Of a stretch of 64,000 nt of DNA, positions 18,306-28,188 are shown one piece after another. The notes under the pieces are model-generated. The model had not been told where the DNA came from. It saw nothing but the letters and a program-made list of their open reading frames with translations, and did no database searches. The DNA is taken from assembly GCA_002385885.1 (NCBI GenBank), contig DGEI01000042.1:38341-102340 (forward strand). Reading direction: 5' to 3'. A program made the position numbers and the translations under genes. The stretch comes from Firmicutes bacterium UBA3930. Lineage in GTDB: Bacteria; Bacillota; Clostridia; Caldicoprobacterales; Caldicoprobacteraceae. How positions within the stretch are numbered: the stretch's first letter is position 1; each line of letters starts with the position of its first letter.

Positions 18306-19229
18306 TTAAATACTCATTACAGCATTTACCACCGCCCTGGCAACAGCTTCAACCGCAGCTGTCCCAATGACATTGACATCAGCTTCGATTTTCCCGGTTG
18401 CAAGGGTAAACAGCGTATCCCCATCCAGCATTGTATGAACCGGCCTTATTGCAAGAGCCAGGCCGTCATGGGCCATGGAGGCAATCTTATTGGCCTGCTC
18501 CTTATTCAGCCGGGCATTGGTAGCTATCACGCCAATAGTAGTATTACCGGTTACAGCATCATTAAGCCCCCCATTTTCCATCAAAAACCTCCGGGTGTCA
18601 ATAAACCGGCCGGTACCGGGATCCCTTGCTCCGGCAAGTATCCTTCCCGTATCCGGCTCAACAACATCACCCAGTGAGTTAACCACCACTATAGCGCCTA
18701 CCACAATTCCCCCGGGCAGCCGGATGGACGAGGTACCAATTCCACCTTTCATGGAACTTTTCATTCCAAGAACCTTTCCAACAGTTGCCCCCGTACCGGC
18801 ACCTGTGCTTCCCTGTGCAACCATACCGGAGCCGGCATTTTTGCATGCTTGGTAACCCATGTTTTCATCAGGCCGGGTCCGGACGTCCCCATATCCCAGA
18901 TCAAAAATTACAGCACCGGCTACAATGGGTACTTTTGCCACGCCTGTATCATAGCCAATACCCTGTTCCTCAAGGTATCTCATTACTCCGTTGGCAGCAG
19001 CCAATCCGAACGCACTGCCGCCGCTCAATACAACCGCATGAATGTGCTGTACCAAGTTGGTAGGACGCAACAGATCGGTTTCCCTGGTTCCCGGGGCTGA
19101 ACCCCTGACATCCACGCCTCCGACGGCTCCTTCCCGGCTTATAACCACCGTACAGCCGGTACCTCCTTTATTATCCTGTGCATGCCCCACTTCAATCCCC
19201 GGCACATCGGTTATATATCCTTTATACAT
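18306..19229 (-). CDS. P1 family peptidase (DmpA/BapA-like aminopeptidase)
   Basis: 307 residues of the N-terminal nucleophile DmpA family, which self-cleave before a Ser and act as aminopeptidases on small or D-/beta-amino-acid peptides. Family motifs are ITDVPGIEVGHA at the start, VLSGGSAFGLAAANGVMRYLEE, and the GIGTSS segment before the conserved VGAIVVVN, where the nucleophile lies. The ATG at 19229 has AGAGGTG nine bases upstream and overlaps the birA stop by 8 bases. A GTG four codons earlier has a poorer ribosome binding site. The overlap implies coupling to birA; a functional link is not obvious. Confidence 0.88.
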   Translation of the reverse strand: MYKGYITDVPGIEVGHAQDNKGGTGCTVVISREGAVGGVDVRGSAPGTRETDLLRPTNLVQHIHAVVLSGGSAFGLAAANGVMRYLEEQGIGYDTGVAKVPIVAGAVIFDLGYGDVRTRPDENMGYQACKNAGSGMVAQGSTGAGTGATVGKVLGMKSSMKGGIGTSSIRLPGGIVVGAIVVVNSLGDVVEPDTGRILAGARDPGTGRFIDTRRFLMENGGLNDAVTGNTTIGVIATNARLNKEQANKIASMAHDGLALAIRPVHTMLDGDTLFTLATGKIEADVNVIGTAAVEAVARAVVNAVMSI

Positions 19230-20211
19230 AGCCTTTTTCACCTCTTATCGACACATCACCTGCCCAAAGCTTCTCTACCTTTCCGCCATCACCCTGAATA
19301 AGCAGCGAACCATCTTCCCCAAAATCAAGGGCTTTTCCGCTAAATTCTCCGGTCGGTCCGGCAACCGATATTTTTTTTCCTAAAACAACGGAATAATCCC
19401 TGTATTCCTGTAACAGCCGTTCAAAATTATCATCGTCAAAATAATTCAAATACATATCCTCCATATTCTCAAGAACAGCCTGCAGTATATCACTCCTCCT
19501 GAATTCCCTGCCTTTTTCTATCTTTATGGATGTAGCAATGTTTCTTATGTCCTCGGGAAAATCGCGAACTGAAAGGTTTACATTAATTCCGATCCCAACC
19601 ACCGCATAGTTTATGATATCCGGCTGGGCATGAATTTCTGTCAGAATGCCGCATAGCTTTTTACCGTTACACACGATATCATTGGGCCATTTAATACCTG
19701 TTTCCAACTCAGCGGCTTGTTTTAATGCCCTTACCAAAGCAACTGCAGTCATAATGGTTATCCTCGGGGCTTTTTCCGGTGATAGCCGGGGCTTTAGGAT
19801 AACTGACATCCATACCCCTTTCCCGGCGGGAGAGACCCAGTTCCGCCCCAGTCTGCCCCGTCCCCGGGACTGTTCTTCTGCTATAATTACCGTACCTTCA
19901 GGGGCATCCGCCAGAGCCATTTCCTTTGCCCTGGCATTGGTGGAAGCCAGATTTTGATAACACTCCATGTTTCTCCCTATTATGGAGGTTTTAAGCCCGT
20001 TGGTCAGTACCACCCGGTCCATAATATCTGGAATGAGTTTCAGCCTGTAACCCTTTTTTGTGGACGATTCAATCACGTAACCTTCATTCTCAAATAGCTT
20101 TATGTACTTCCAAACAGCAGCCCGGGTAATACCTAACGACCTGCTCATATCCTGACCTGAAACAAAACGGTCCGTATTATTCAACAGAATGGCTAGAATT
20201 GCATCCCGCAT
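19222..20211 (-). CDS. birA: Biotin-protein ligase / biotin operon repressor
   Basis: 329 residues. An N-terminal winged helix (about 1-65, with SGQDMSRSLGITRAAVWKYI) is followed by the ligase core with GRGRLGRNW (biotinyl-adenylate loop), GVWMSVIL and KWPNDIV, and a C-terminal SH3-like cap (VAGPTGEFSGKALDFGEDGSLLI). It attaches biotin to carboxylases and probably represses biotin genes. No biotin biosynthesis or carboxylase gene is in the window. Confidence 0.95.
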   Translation of the reverse strand: MRDAILAILLNNTDRFVSGQDMSRSLGITRAAVWKYIKLFENEGYVIESSTKKGYRLKLIPDIMDRVVLTNGLKTSIIGRNMECYQNLASTNARAKEMALADAPEGTVIIAEEQSRGRGRLGRNWVSPAGKGVWMSVILKPRLSPEKAPRITIMTAVALVRALKQAAELETGIKWPNDIVCNGKKLCGILTEIHAQPDIINYAVVGIGINVNLSVRDFPEDIRNIATSIKIEKGREFRRSDILQAVLENMEDMYLNYFDDDNFERLLQEYRDYSVVLGKKISVAGPTGEFSGKALDFGEDGSLLIQGDGGKVEKLWAGDVSIRGEKGYV

Positions 20212-20428
20212 CGTATCAACTTCCTCTCCTAAAAAGTATATTAGTTTTTCAAATCCCGGTTTAATGACTGCCAGTTTAGTTATTTTTTGTACAATAATAT
20301 AGGCCGTTTAGTTTCCATTGTAGTAATTATATCACAAAAACATATCTACTGTGTTGAATACTGCAATTTTGTGGCTGCATTCTATCCTGGGAAGTTAATT
20401 AATTTTTTCATAGACCATTGGTTTATGA

Positions 20429-20434
20429 TATAAT
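20429..20434 (+). promoter_or_regulatory. Extended -10 promoter of the MoxR operon
   Basis: TGATATAAT (TATAAT at 20429-20434) has the extended -10 TGn motif. A good -35 is missing. It lies about 67 bases before the TTG start of the MoxR gene, in a 289-base region divergent from birA that holds nothing else I recognise. Confidence 0.4.
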
Positions 20435-20500
20435 ATTGTAAACACAAAATATGTATAAAGCTTTTCTTGTCAGCAAATAAAAGAGAAAGTAGGTATATGT

Positions 20501-21445
20501 TTGAGCAATCCGAAAAAACTTGTCCAGGATATCCAGGAGAATATTGAAAAGGTAATAGTGGGAAAAAGCGATGCTATACGCCTTATACTCATAGCCCTTA
20601 TGGCCGGAGGACATGTGCTTATTGAAGACGTCCCGGGAGTTGGCAAAACAACCTTAGTATCCTGCCTGGCAAGATCTCTTAATCTTTCTTTTAAAAGGAT
20701 ACAATTCACGCCGGACATATTACCATCGGATATAACGGGGTTTTCAATGTACAATTTTAAAACAGGCGAAATGGAATTTCACGCCGGTATGATAATGAGC
20801 CATGTAATATTGGCAGATGAAATAAACCGGACATCACCAAAAACCCAGTCCAGCCTTTTGGAAGTTATGGAAGAGCGTCAGGTAACGGTAGATGGAAAAA
20901 CCTATCCCGTTCCCGAGCCGTTTATTGTGCTGGCTACCCAAAATCCCGTTGAATATATCGGAACCTTTCCGTTGCCCGAAGCCCAGCTTGATCGGTTTTT
21001 TATAAAAGTTTCCATCGGATATCCAATAAAACGGGATGAAATGTTCATTCTTTCCCGGTTTCAAACCCAGAACCCCATAAAGGATTTGCAGCCGGTGGCT
21101 AATGCCCGGCAGGTTCTTGAAATCCAGGAAGAGGTCAAACGCATAAAAGTGGCAGAAGCAATAAAGGAGTACATAGCCGAAATTGCTGCTCTCACGAGAG
21201 AACACAACGACTTAACGCTGGGTGCTAGCCCCCGGGGAGCCCTGGCCCTCATGCGGGCTTCACAGGCTTTCGCAATGCTTGATGATAGGGATTATGTAAT
21301 ACCCGATGATGTTCAGAAAATGGTTATCCCGGTATTGGCCCATCGCCTGATTCTCAAACCCGAAGCACGGCTTAAGGAAATGACGGTCGAAAGAGTCCTG
21401 AAATCAATTCTGAATACCGTCTACGTCCCGGTTATACGGACATGA
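20501..21445 (+). CDS. MoxR family AAA+ ATPase
   Basis: 314 residues. Walker A GVGKTT at about 46-51, Walker B VILADEINR, sensor region LATQNPVEYIGTFPLPEAQLDRF, and a C-terminal lid with GASPRGALALMRAS. MoxR proteins act as chaperone-like ATPases that help activate partner proteins, classically encoded with DUF58 and transglutaminase genes, exactly as here. It starts at TTG with AGTAGG upstream. An ATG three bases earlier is out of frame and opens only a short peptide. The stop overlaps the next start (ATGA). Confidence 0.95.
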   Translation: MSNPKKLVQDIQENIEKVIVGKSDAIRLILIALMAGGHVLIEDVPGVGKTTLVSCLARSLNLSFKRIQFTPDILPSDITGFSMYNFKTGEMEFHAGMIMSHVILADEINRTSPKTQSSLLEVMEERQVTVDGKTYPVPEPFIVLATQNPVEYIGTFPLPEAQLDRFFIKVSIGYPIKRDEMFILSRFQTQNPIKDLQPVANARQVLEIQEEVKRIKVAEAIKEYIAEIAALTREHNDLTLGASPRGALALMRASQAFAMLDDRDYVIPDDVQKMVIPVLAHRLILKPEARLKEMTVERVLKSILNTVYVPVIRT

Positions 21446-22653
21446 AACACACACGCAGACTCATAATAATCCTTGGCGCTTTTTGTCTGGGCTTAGGGCT
21501 TTATTCGGGAGATAAAATATATTTTATTGGGCTATCGGTTATTGTATCCCTCATTATCTATGCATTTATTACCAATATATGGGTAATTTTGGATTTCCGC
21601 TATCTGCAGAATATAACCCCGCAGCAAGTCAGTAAGGGAGAGCCCGCTGCGCTTGTAATACAAATCCACAACGATAAACCGTTCATATATCCGTACATTA
21701 AAGTGTTCTATAAAGTACCGGAGTCAGCCCTTAACAATGATTCCAAGGAAAAAGTGCTGTCGGTTCTGCCCTTTCAATACGGTGAGATAAGGGAAAATTT
21801 TATATGCAGTTTAAGGGGCGAGTATACACTGGGTATTACCCATATTGAGGTACGGGACCCCTTTGGTTTATTCGTACTTTCAACTAACCTGGCCAACCGG
21901 CCATACTACAAGCCGCTATACTTAAAGGTGACCCCCAGGATTCTGAATATTTCCGCATTGCCCCTTCCCCGGATACGGAATGAAGGAAGCTCCATACAAG
22001 AGTTTTTTTACACCGAAGAACCAGCTTCTCTGGCAGATATAAGGCAGTACCGCTATGGCGATCCTTTGAAAAAAATACACTGGAACATATCTGCAAAGTT
22101 GCAGGATATTTATGTTAAAAATTATGAAACCACTGCTCAGTCTCAAATACTCATATTTTTGGAGACTTCACCTTTTCCCGTTGACGGTATGCTAAGATAC
22201 CGGATAGAGGACCAGGCTGTAGAGTGCGCAGTGTCGGTTATCTATTTCATCCTTACAAAAAGCCTTCCGGCACAGCTTATTATATATCACAGGGAGCGTC
22301 AGCAGATAAGCGGAAAAAACCCGGAAGATTTTCCCCGGTTTTTTGATTATATTTCCATGCTTCCATTCAGCAGCCCTTTCTCAGCAGGCGAGATCCTTCT
22401 GATAGAATCCCCCGGCTTTTCCAAAGGTCAAAATATAATACTCATTATACACAATCTGAACCACAATCTCTTTAACCAGCTATGCCGGTTCAGACAGTCA
22501 GATATACACCCCTTTATCCTTTTTATTCATCCGCCAGGCCAAGTAAATGCTGAACTCCGGCGCATGATCGATGAACTCAACAAAAGAGATATACCGTGTA
22601 TAACAGTACCTGTCAATGAACGGCTAGACCACATATTGGAGAGAACTTTATGA
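21442..22653 (+). CDS. DUF58 domain protein
   Basis: 403 residues. Two N-terminal transmembrane helices are followed by a soluble region with the DUF58 core (DIRQYRYGDPLKKIHWNISAK), a von Willebrand-like fold. It is translationally coupled to the MoxR ATPase (4-base overlap) and to the following transglutaminase gene (4-base overlap). Proteins of this trio are thought to act on surface or periplasmic proteins; the precise role is unknown. Confidence 0.92.
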   Translation: MKHTRRLIIILGAFCLGLGLYSGDKIYFIGLSVIVSLIIYAFITNIWVILDFRYLQNITPQQVSKGEPAALVIQIHNDKPFIYPYIKVFYKVPESALNNDSKEKVLSVLPFQYGEIRENFICSLRGEYTLGITHIEVRDPFGLFVLSTNLANRPYYKPLYLKVTPRILNISALPLPRIRNEGSSIQEFFYTEEPASLADIRQYRYGDPLKKIHWNISAKLQDIYVKNYETTAQSQILIFLETSPFPVDGMLRYRIEDQAVECAVSVIYFILTKSLPAQLIIYHRERQQISGKNPEDFPRFFDYISMLPFSSPFSAGEILLIESPGFSKGQNIILIIHNLNHNLFNQLCRFRQSDIHPFILFIHPPGQVNAELRRMIDELNKRDIPCITVPVNERLDHILERTL

Positions 22654-24992
22654 AACAAATAACAGCATCCGGTTCACTATTGAATTATATAATGAAGGGC
22701 ATTGTATTTCTGCTGCTGGTGGGCAGCCTGTCCCAATCAGTTATTGCCTCCCTGCGCCTGCCCGTGTCTTATATTTCCGTCCTGGGAATGACTGCAGCAG
22801 CATACATAGTTTTATCACTCTATTTATATAACCGCTATACTGCAGCCGTACTGTTTCCTCTCACCATTGTATTTCTGGGCATATCTATATACTTTTTTGC
22901 ACCGGCAGAATGGCGGATTGATGCCGTAAAATGGCTGGAATGGCTGTTGGATTACACTTTTGGGGTATCCTTTATACAAGCCCGGTATTCACTGCCCAGT
23001 GCATGGCTGATTGTATCTGTCCTTTCCCTGGTTTTGTATATTTTTACGATATCGATAGAATGGTTCACGGTCCCCCTGATCATCAGCGCCGGGATTATTG
23101 GTATAGAATGGTCCCTTGGGCATACCCAAATACTTCCCTATATGTGGCCCTTTGCATTAGCGTGGATCCTATTACTGGCTTCCAGGTATCACAAAAGGCT
23201 TTCCCGCAGTCACAGCATGCCAAATTATGGCGTTTGGCAGGTTTCCGCAGCTCCCTTAGCAGTTGCGGTGGTGTTGACTTCCTATGTCATCCTGCCAAAT
23301 AATACGCAGAATCTTAAGTGGGAGCTCCTGGAACGCACAGTCCGGGATATAACTGACAGATGGACTGACTGGTCAGTATTTTCAAGCCCCCGTGAACCTT
23401 TCCGGCTTTCGTACACCGGTTTCCAGTCTTCCTCAAATGAATTGGGAGGGCCTATAGTACTCAGTGATGACATTGTTTTAAAGATAACATCTACAGCCCC
23501 TCTATACCTCAGGGGGACCCTGCTCAATGAATATACGGGAAACAGCTGGATTGATTCAATTGATGATTACCGTTATAAATTGAAGAGTTCATACTCGATA
23601 CAAACCAAACACCGGGCATTTGACTGGGATGAACAGGTATGGAAGGATTTAAGCAGTGAATTGCAGGAACGCTTTTTCAACACAGTGAAAGCCTCGGTAA
23701 CCCATACCGGGATCAAAACATCTGTCATTTTCAATTCCCAGCGGTTGGAAGATATTGATGTTCAGAAATGGAGCGGTTTTGTACCGCACTTTAACGGAAA
23801 GGGTGAAACCTTTACCTCCAGGCATATATCGCCTTCAGAATGTTATCTGCTGCATGTCAGGGTTCCGAACACGGCCGATCAACAATTCCAGGATTTTATA
23901 AAAGAGTATGTTCCATCATTCGATTGGCGTCTGCCCATTGCCGAAACACAGCAGCGGGAAGGAATAAACCACAAAAAAATGGTGCACATTCAAAAACATT
24001 ATACAGCCCTTCCCGAAGCCCTTCCTCAAAGGGTGATTGATCTGGCAAACTCTATCACAAAAGAAAGCATAACTTCCCTGGACAAAGCCCTGGCTATTCA
24101 GTTCTACCTCCGGGAAAATTACACATATACCCTGTATCCGCCTGAAACCCCCGGGGATGCGGATTTTGCTGATTATTTCCTTTTCGATATAAAAAAGGGT
24201 TACTGTACATATTTCGCCACAGCAATGGCCGTTCTCGGCCGGGCGGTCGGACTGCCTACCCGCTACGTAGAAGGTTTTTTAATGCCCTCCCGGCCCCAGG
24301 AAGGAAATATTTACGAGGTAAAAAAACTGAACAGCCACGCCTGGGTTGAGATATACTTCCCAAAACTGGGATGGCTCACCTTTGATCCAACGCCAATCGG
24401 ACAAAATCAGCATATTGCAGATGAACAGCAAAATACAGGAGCGTATGACAACTATTACTGGGAGGAATATTTGCACTATCAACAGCATTTTCCGGATGAA
24501 GCCGGCTATATCCCGGATTACCACGATACTTCAGAGGCTCAATCTGCCTTGTCACCATGGAACGGCATATTGCAGGCCTTAATCGTTTTACTGGTTATAT
24601 TACTGAGTTTAGCAGCGGGAACACTGGGCGGGTTAAAAATATGGGACATACAGCGCTGGCGCAGAATAAAAAAGCTGCCTCATGCAAGACAGCTGAGCTA
24701 TTGTTATCGCGAAATACTATGGCTGCTTAAGCTGTATGGATTTCCTATAAAACCCGGAGAAACTCCTTATGCATATGCACAACGGGTAGATACATGGCTG
24801 ATAAATGCCGAGGGTTCAATGTATCAAATATGCCATTTGATTATGGAAAATCAATTTGGCGGATACCCTCTGACTGAACATGATATGGACAGGATCCGCC
24901 GTTTCTATCGCCACCTCGAAAACAACATAAAAAGCTTGCTGGGTTTCTATCCCTACATGTTCAGGCGCCTGTTAAGACACCGCGCGGCTTGA
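22650..24992 (+). CDS. Membrane-anchored transglutaminase-like protein (TgpA type, with DUF4129)
   Basis: 780 residues. About six N-terminal transmembrane helices (residues 12-220), an extracellular region, then a transglutaminase-like domain. Its catalytic Cys is in KKGYCTYFATAM, His in NSHAWVEIYF and Asp in WLTFDPTP. A further membrane helix (about 645-665) precedes a cytoplasmic C-terminal DUF4129-like tail. The triad looks intact, so it may act as a protease or cross-linking enzyme at the cell surface. It is the last gene of the MoxR-DUF58-TgpA operon and converges on the MFS gene 27 bases away without an obvious terminator. Confidence 0.93.
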   Translation: MKQITASGSLLNYIMKGIVFLLLVGSLSQSVIASLRLPVSYISVLGMTAAAYIVLSLYLYNRYTAAVLFPLTIVFLGISIYFFAPAEWRIDAVKWLEWLLDYTFGVSFIQARYSLPSAWLIVSVLSLVLYIFTISIEWFTVPLIISAGIIGIEWSLGHTQILPYMWPFALAWILLLASRYHKRLSRSHSMPNYGVWQVSAAPLAVAVVLTSYVILPNNTQNLKWELLERTVRDITDRWTDWSVFSSPREPFRLSYTGFQSSSNELGGPIVLSDDIVLKITSTAPLYLRGTLLNEYTGNSWIDSIDDYRYKLKSSYSIQTKHRAFDWDEQVWKDLSSELQERFFNTVKASVTHTGIKTSVIFNSQRLEDIDVQKWSGFVPHFNGKGETFTSRHISPSECYLLHVRVPNTADQQFQDFIKEYVPSFDWRLPIAETQQREGINHKKMVHIQKHYTALPEALPQRVIDLANSITKESITSLDKALAIQFYLRENYTYTLYPPETPGDADFADYFLFDIKKGYCTYFATAMAVLGRAVGLPTRYVEGFLMPSRPQEGNIYEVKKLNSHAWVEIYFPKLGWLTFDPTPIGQNQHIADEQQNTGAYDNYYWEEYLHYQQHFPDEAGYIPDYHDTSEAQSALSPWNGILQALIVLLVILLSLAAGTLGGLKIWDIQRWRRIKKLPHARQLSYCYREILWLLKLYGFPIKPGETPYAYAQRVDTWLINAEGSMYQICHLIMENQFGGYPLTEHDMDRIRRFYRHLENNIKSLLGFYPYMFRRLLRHRAA

Positions 24993-25019
24993 TAGAATGA
25001 CTAAGACGTACAGAGCCGG

Positions 25020-26504
25020 CTACAGCCTGAACCTTCTGTGAATCCTCATGTTTTTCCTGTGTTCCCTTACCGATTGAATAGAACGCTGAAGTACTTCGCT
25101 GGGTCTGGCAGCCTCCTGTTCTTCTACGGGAGACAGCAGGAATGTTATGCCAATAAAACGTATAATAGCTGAAAGTATAAAAAGCATATGATAGTTATTC
25201 AGGCGGCGTCCCAGGAACACAGTATTCAGGCCTTCTATCCATTCTCCTGTAACCTCCATGAACAGCCCGCCAAAAGCATATGCAAGTATGCTTCCAACAA
25301 GAGAAGTCACCATAGAAAAGGAAGCAATATAATAAGAACGGTTTTCATCGGGAGAAAGCCCCATTACCAGGTTATTGGAAGTTAAATCAATACCGTTCCA
25401 GAACAAGCCTATAGCAATATGGATCAGCGGAATAGCTATATAATTCTCCGGAGTAGCCAGAAACCAGAACAATGGCATAACAGCGCCTACAGAACCGCAA
25501 ATACGCAGTACCGGCTTATTCCCGAACGCATCGATCAAATTACCCCATTTCCTGACTACAAGTATGGTAAGAAGGTTGCTCGTCACCTGAGTAAATATGG
25601 TTATTTCCAAATAGCTCATATTCAGGTAATCAAGCATATAAGCGCTGAAGAACGGGCCTGACATGCTGACTCCAAAAACCCATACCGCCCAGAATATCAA
25701 ATATCTTCTGAAATTAGGATGGCGCAGCACCTCATTTGCCACTTTTATCGGCGGAATTCTATATTGGGACTTTACCATGGGAGGATCATGAATTCGTATA
25801 TAACCCACTATATCCAGTACAGCAAATATAACAACTATAGTAAACACTACAGCAAATCCAGCAAAGCCGCCGATGCGATCCAATATGAAACTTGCCAGCA
25901 GGCCTCCTATCAATCCTGTTAAGGTGAACATCATCTGCCGCTGGCTGAAAAAACGTCCCCGTATTTTCAACGGAACCAACGCCGCCATCCAGGATATAGA
26001 CGTTACACCGTTAAATGCACCGCCTATGGCTGAAATAAGTAAAAAGAACACTATAAAGCTTATGGTAAGACCCTTTAGCTCTTCCGGAATGATTAAGGGG
26101 AGGATTACCACCGGTATTATGGAAAGACGCTGTAATATGCCCCCTATTATAAACAGTTTCTTCCTGGCACCGGTTTTCTCCAGAACATATGCAGCCATAA
26201 CCTGGAACAAGCCGCTCATAACAGGCAGTCCCATCAGAATCCCGTACATGAAATCACCAACACCGAGGTGACGGACAAAACCTGCAAATGGCGCACCGTT
26301 CAGGCATACAAAAAACACAATACCCAAACTTGCACTCCAGGCAGCCCTGCTCAAATCTTCCCTTAAATCGTTGGTAATAGCAAAATCTTTAAATAATATA
26401 AGTTTTTGCTTCAACAATGCTGTGTTTATTCTTATTTTTCCAGACACTGTTACATATCCCCCAAATATCCGCTTATTACGGATTAATACTGTGTCATTCT
26501 CCAA
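25020..26504 (-). CDS. Major facilitator superfamily transporter
   Basis: 494 residues with about twelve hydrophobic spans. An unusual N-terminal extension of about 60 residues precedes the first helix (SLGIVFFVCLNGAPF). The MFS loop signature appears as PLKIRGRFFSQRQ and the second half starts near residue 270. It begins at TTG with weak CAGGAAACAGGA upstream. It lies 30 bases downstream of nagA on the same strand, so an amino sugar or its oligomer is a reasonable substrate guess from context only. Confidence 0.85.
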   Translation of the reverse strand: MENDTVLIRNKRIFGGYVTVSGKIRINTALLKQKLILFKDFAITNDLREDLSRAAWSASLGIVFFVCLNGAPFAGFVRHLGVGDFMYGILMGLPVMSGLFQVMAAYVLEKTGARKKLFIIGGILQRLSIIPVVILPLIIPEELKGLTISFIVFFLLISAIGGAFNGVTSISWMAALVPLKIRGRFFSQRQMMFTLTGLIGGLLASFILDRIGGFAGFAVVFTIVVIFAVLDIVGYIRIHDPPMVKSQYRIPPIKVANEVLRHPNFRRYLIFWAVWVFGVSMSGPFFSAYMLDYLNMSYLEITIFTQVTSNLLTILVVRKWGNLIDAFGNKPVLRICGSVGAVMPLFWFLATPENYIAIPLIHIAIGLFWNGIDLTSNNLVMGLSPDENRSYYIASFSMVTSLVGSILAYAFGGLFMEVTGEWIEGLNTVFLGRRLNNYHMLFILSAIIRFIGITFLLSPVEEQEAARPSEVLQRSIQSVREHRKNMRIHRRFRL

Positions 26505-26534
26505 ATCCTGTTTCCTGTAAAATAAGACAAGCCT

Positions 26535-27686
26535 CTAAATATTGATACCATACCAATTGCCCTTTATAAACACCATGTTTACATAAAGGTTTTTATCAAG
26601 AATAACCAGATCGGCATCGTAGCCTTTTTCTATACGCCCCTTATGATCATCTACGCCAGTTATGCACGCCGGCACTTCGGTGAGCATCTTCACAACATCA
26701 TTAACCTGAAATCCTATGGACACCATATTCCGTAAAGCTTTATCCAGTGTAAGGGTACTGCCTGCCAGGTTACCGGAATCCTTCAAACGGGCTACACCCT
26801 GATTGACAACTACTTCCTGCAAGCCCAGGAAATACTCTCCGTCATCCATACCGGTGGCAGCCATAGAATCGGTAATCAGAGCCACCCTGCTGCATCCCTT
26901 AACACCAACAGCAATTTTCAGGGCTGCCGGATGAACATGGACAAGATCAGCAATGAGCTCAATGGTTGTATCCTCCCTTGCCATAAATGCCCCTACTGCT
27001 CCGGGTTCCCTATGCTTAAGAGGTGTCATTGCATTATAGAAATGAGTTGCATGCCGCATACCCCACTCAATTCCTTCAATACACTCATCATAACCGGCAG
27101 CAGTATGCCCCATGGAAACGACAACGCCCTTATTTACAAGATAACCGGTTAATTCCCTGGCTCCTTCAACATCCGGCGCCAAGGTCACCCTCTTTATGAT
27201 TCCTTCATATTCGCCTGCCAGGTCAGTAAAACCATTTATGCTGGCAGGAAGTATGTGCTGCCCTGCCAGGGCGCCTTTTGCTTCAGGATTTATAAAAGGT
27301 CCCTCGAGATGAACCCCCAGAATCTGGGCTCCCCGGCACTGCTTTTTCATAATAGCTGCAACAGCTTTCAGGCTGGCCCGGGTTGCTTCCCGGGACGAAG
27401 CAGCAGTGGTAGCCAGAAAGGATGTTGTTCCGTGCCCGGCAATAAACCTGGCAATATCTTCGAGAGCATCAACACTGCCATCCATTACATCCCGGCCTGC
27501 ACAGCCGTGAATATGGATATCAATAAAGCCAGGACAAACAAAATATCCGTCCGCATCGATTGCCTGGCCTTCATTGTATTTACCCTTGGGCACGATATCA
27601 AGGATCTTTCCTTCTTCCAGAAGAATATCGATATCATTCTTCCACTCGTCCCCCTGATATACAATTCCACCCCTGATAATCTTCAT
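26535..27686 (-). CDS. nagA: N-acetylglucosamine-6-phosphate deacetylase
   Basis: Converts GlcNAc-6-phosphate to glucosamine-6-phosphate. 383 residues, normal for NagA. Metal-binding and catalytic motifs are visible: PGFIDIHIHG near residue 53, LEGPFI, GHTAA, HFYNAM and LITDSMAATG with the catalytic Asp. It is the first gene of a nagA-MFS operon. Between its predicted promoter (27789-27817) and the ATG lies a terminator-like hairpin, so expression may be attenuated. nagB is not in the window. The NagZ-like lipoprotein at 6736-8115 could feed this pathway. Confidence 0.96.
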   Translation of the reverse strand: MKIIRGGIVYQGDEWKNDIDILLEEGKILDIVPKGKYNEGQAIDADGYFVCPGFIDIHIHGCAGRDVMDGSVDALEDIARFIAGHGTTSFLATTAASSREATRASLKAVAAIMKKQCRGAQILGVHLEGPFINPEAKGALAGQHILPASINGFTDLAGEYEGIIKRVTLAPDVEGARELTGYLVNKGVVVSMGHTAAGYDECIEGIEWGMRHATHFYNAMTPLKHREPGAVGAFMAREDTTIELIADLVHVHPAALKIAVGVKGCSRVALITDSMAATGMDDGEYFLGLQEVVVNQGVARLKDSGNLAGSTLTLDKALRNMVSIGFQVNDVVKMLTEVPACITGVDDHKGRIEKGYDADLVILDKNLYVNMVFIKGNWYGINI

Positions 27687-27718
27687 ATTCCCTATCCCGC
27701 CATAATAGAATTATCAAT

Positions 27719-27763
27719 AAAAAAGCCCCCTCGGCCGTGTGCTCAGTCCCTAAACCAAGGAGG
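27719..27763 (-). terminator. Terminator-like hairpin in the nagA leader
   Basis: Minus strand 9-bp stem (27755-27763 with 27726-27734, two G-U pairs) and a 20-base loop, followed by CTTTTTTATT. It lies downstream of a predicted minus-strand promoter and 33 bases upstream of the nagA start. No minus-strand gene precedes it, so it looks like an attenuator rather than an operon end. Confidence 0.55.
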
Positions 27764-27788
27764 ATTATAGTATTCTGTTTTCGGATTT

Positions 27789-27817
27789 ATTTTATCATTT
27801 TTGTTTCAACATTACAA
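27789..27817 (-). promoter_or_regulatory. Predicted nagA promoter
   Basis: Minus strand TTGTAA (27812-27817), 17-base spacer, TAAAAT (27789-27794). The start point would be near 27782, about 20 bases before the hairpin. Confidence 0.4.
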
Positions 27818-27920
27818 TACTGATCCGAGCAGACATTTTTTGTACCCTGTATGACTTCCTGTCATTATACACCAAATGAGCTATCATGTTTATTTTAGCA
27901 AATGTACTGTGAAGAAAATT

Positions 27921-27951
27921 ATGAAGCTCCAGCGAGCGGAATAATATTCTG
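27921..27951 (+). repeat. Partial copy of the dispersed inverted-repeat element
   Basis: 22 bases (27930-27951) are identical to 35145-35166, the right end of the 164-bp element. The similarity extends a further ten bases or so to the left with a one-base shift. It lies in the 502-base region between nagA and the Old Yellow Enzyme gene. That region otherwise contains only the nagA promoter and hairpin. Confidence 0.6.
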
Positions 27952-28188
27952 AACATTATTCAATGCAAGGAATTGTAAAAGCATTGATTGTTTTATCTTA
28001 CAGACTGTAGTAAAATAAACTATTGATAGCACCTTGTCAGTTTATCAGCTTTTTTCATCTTTTTAACTTATATGGTCACTGTCATTTGCAGGCAATTATC
28101 AACCTGTCGGCTTTTTGTATTACTGCAGTTGCCGATTTTTTTCAGCATCATCAATGTTATAAAGAATCTTGAACAAGGAGGTATCCAA

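Noticed and set aside
28072..28188. Longer N-terminus for the Old Yellow Enzyme
   Set aside because: The 39 extra codons lack family similarity, and AAGGAGG is placed correctly for the ATG at 28189.
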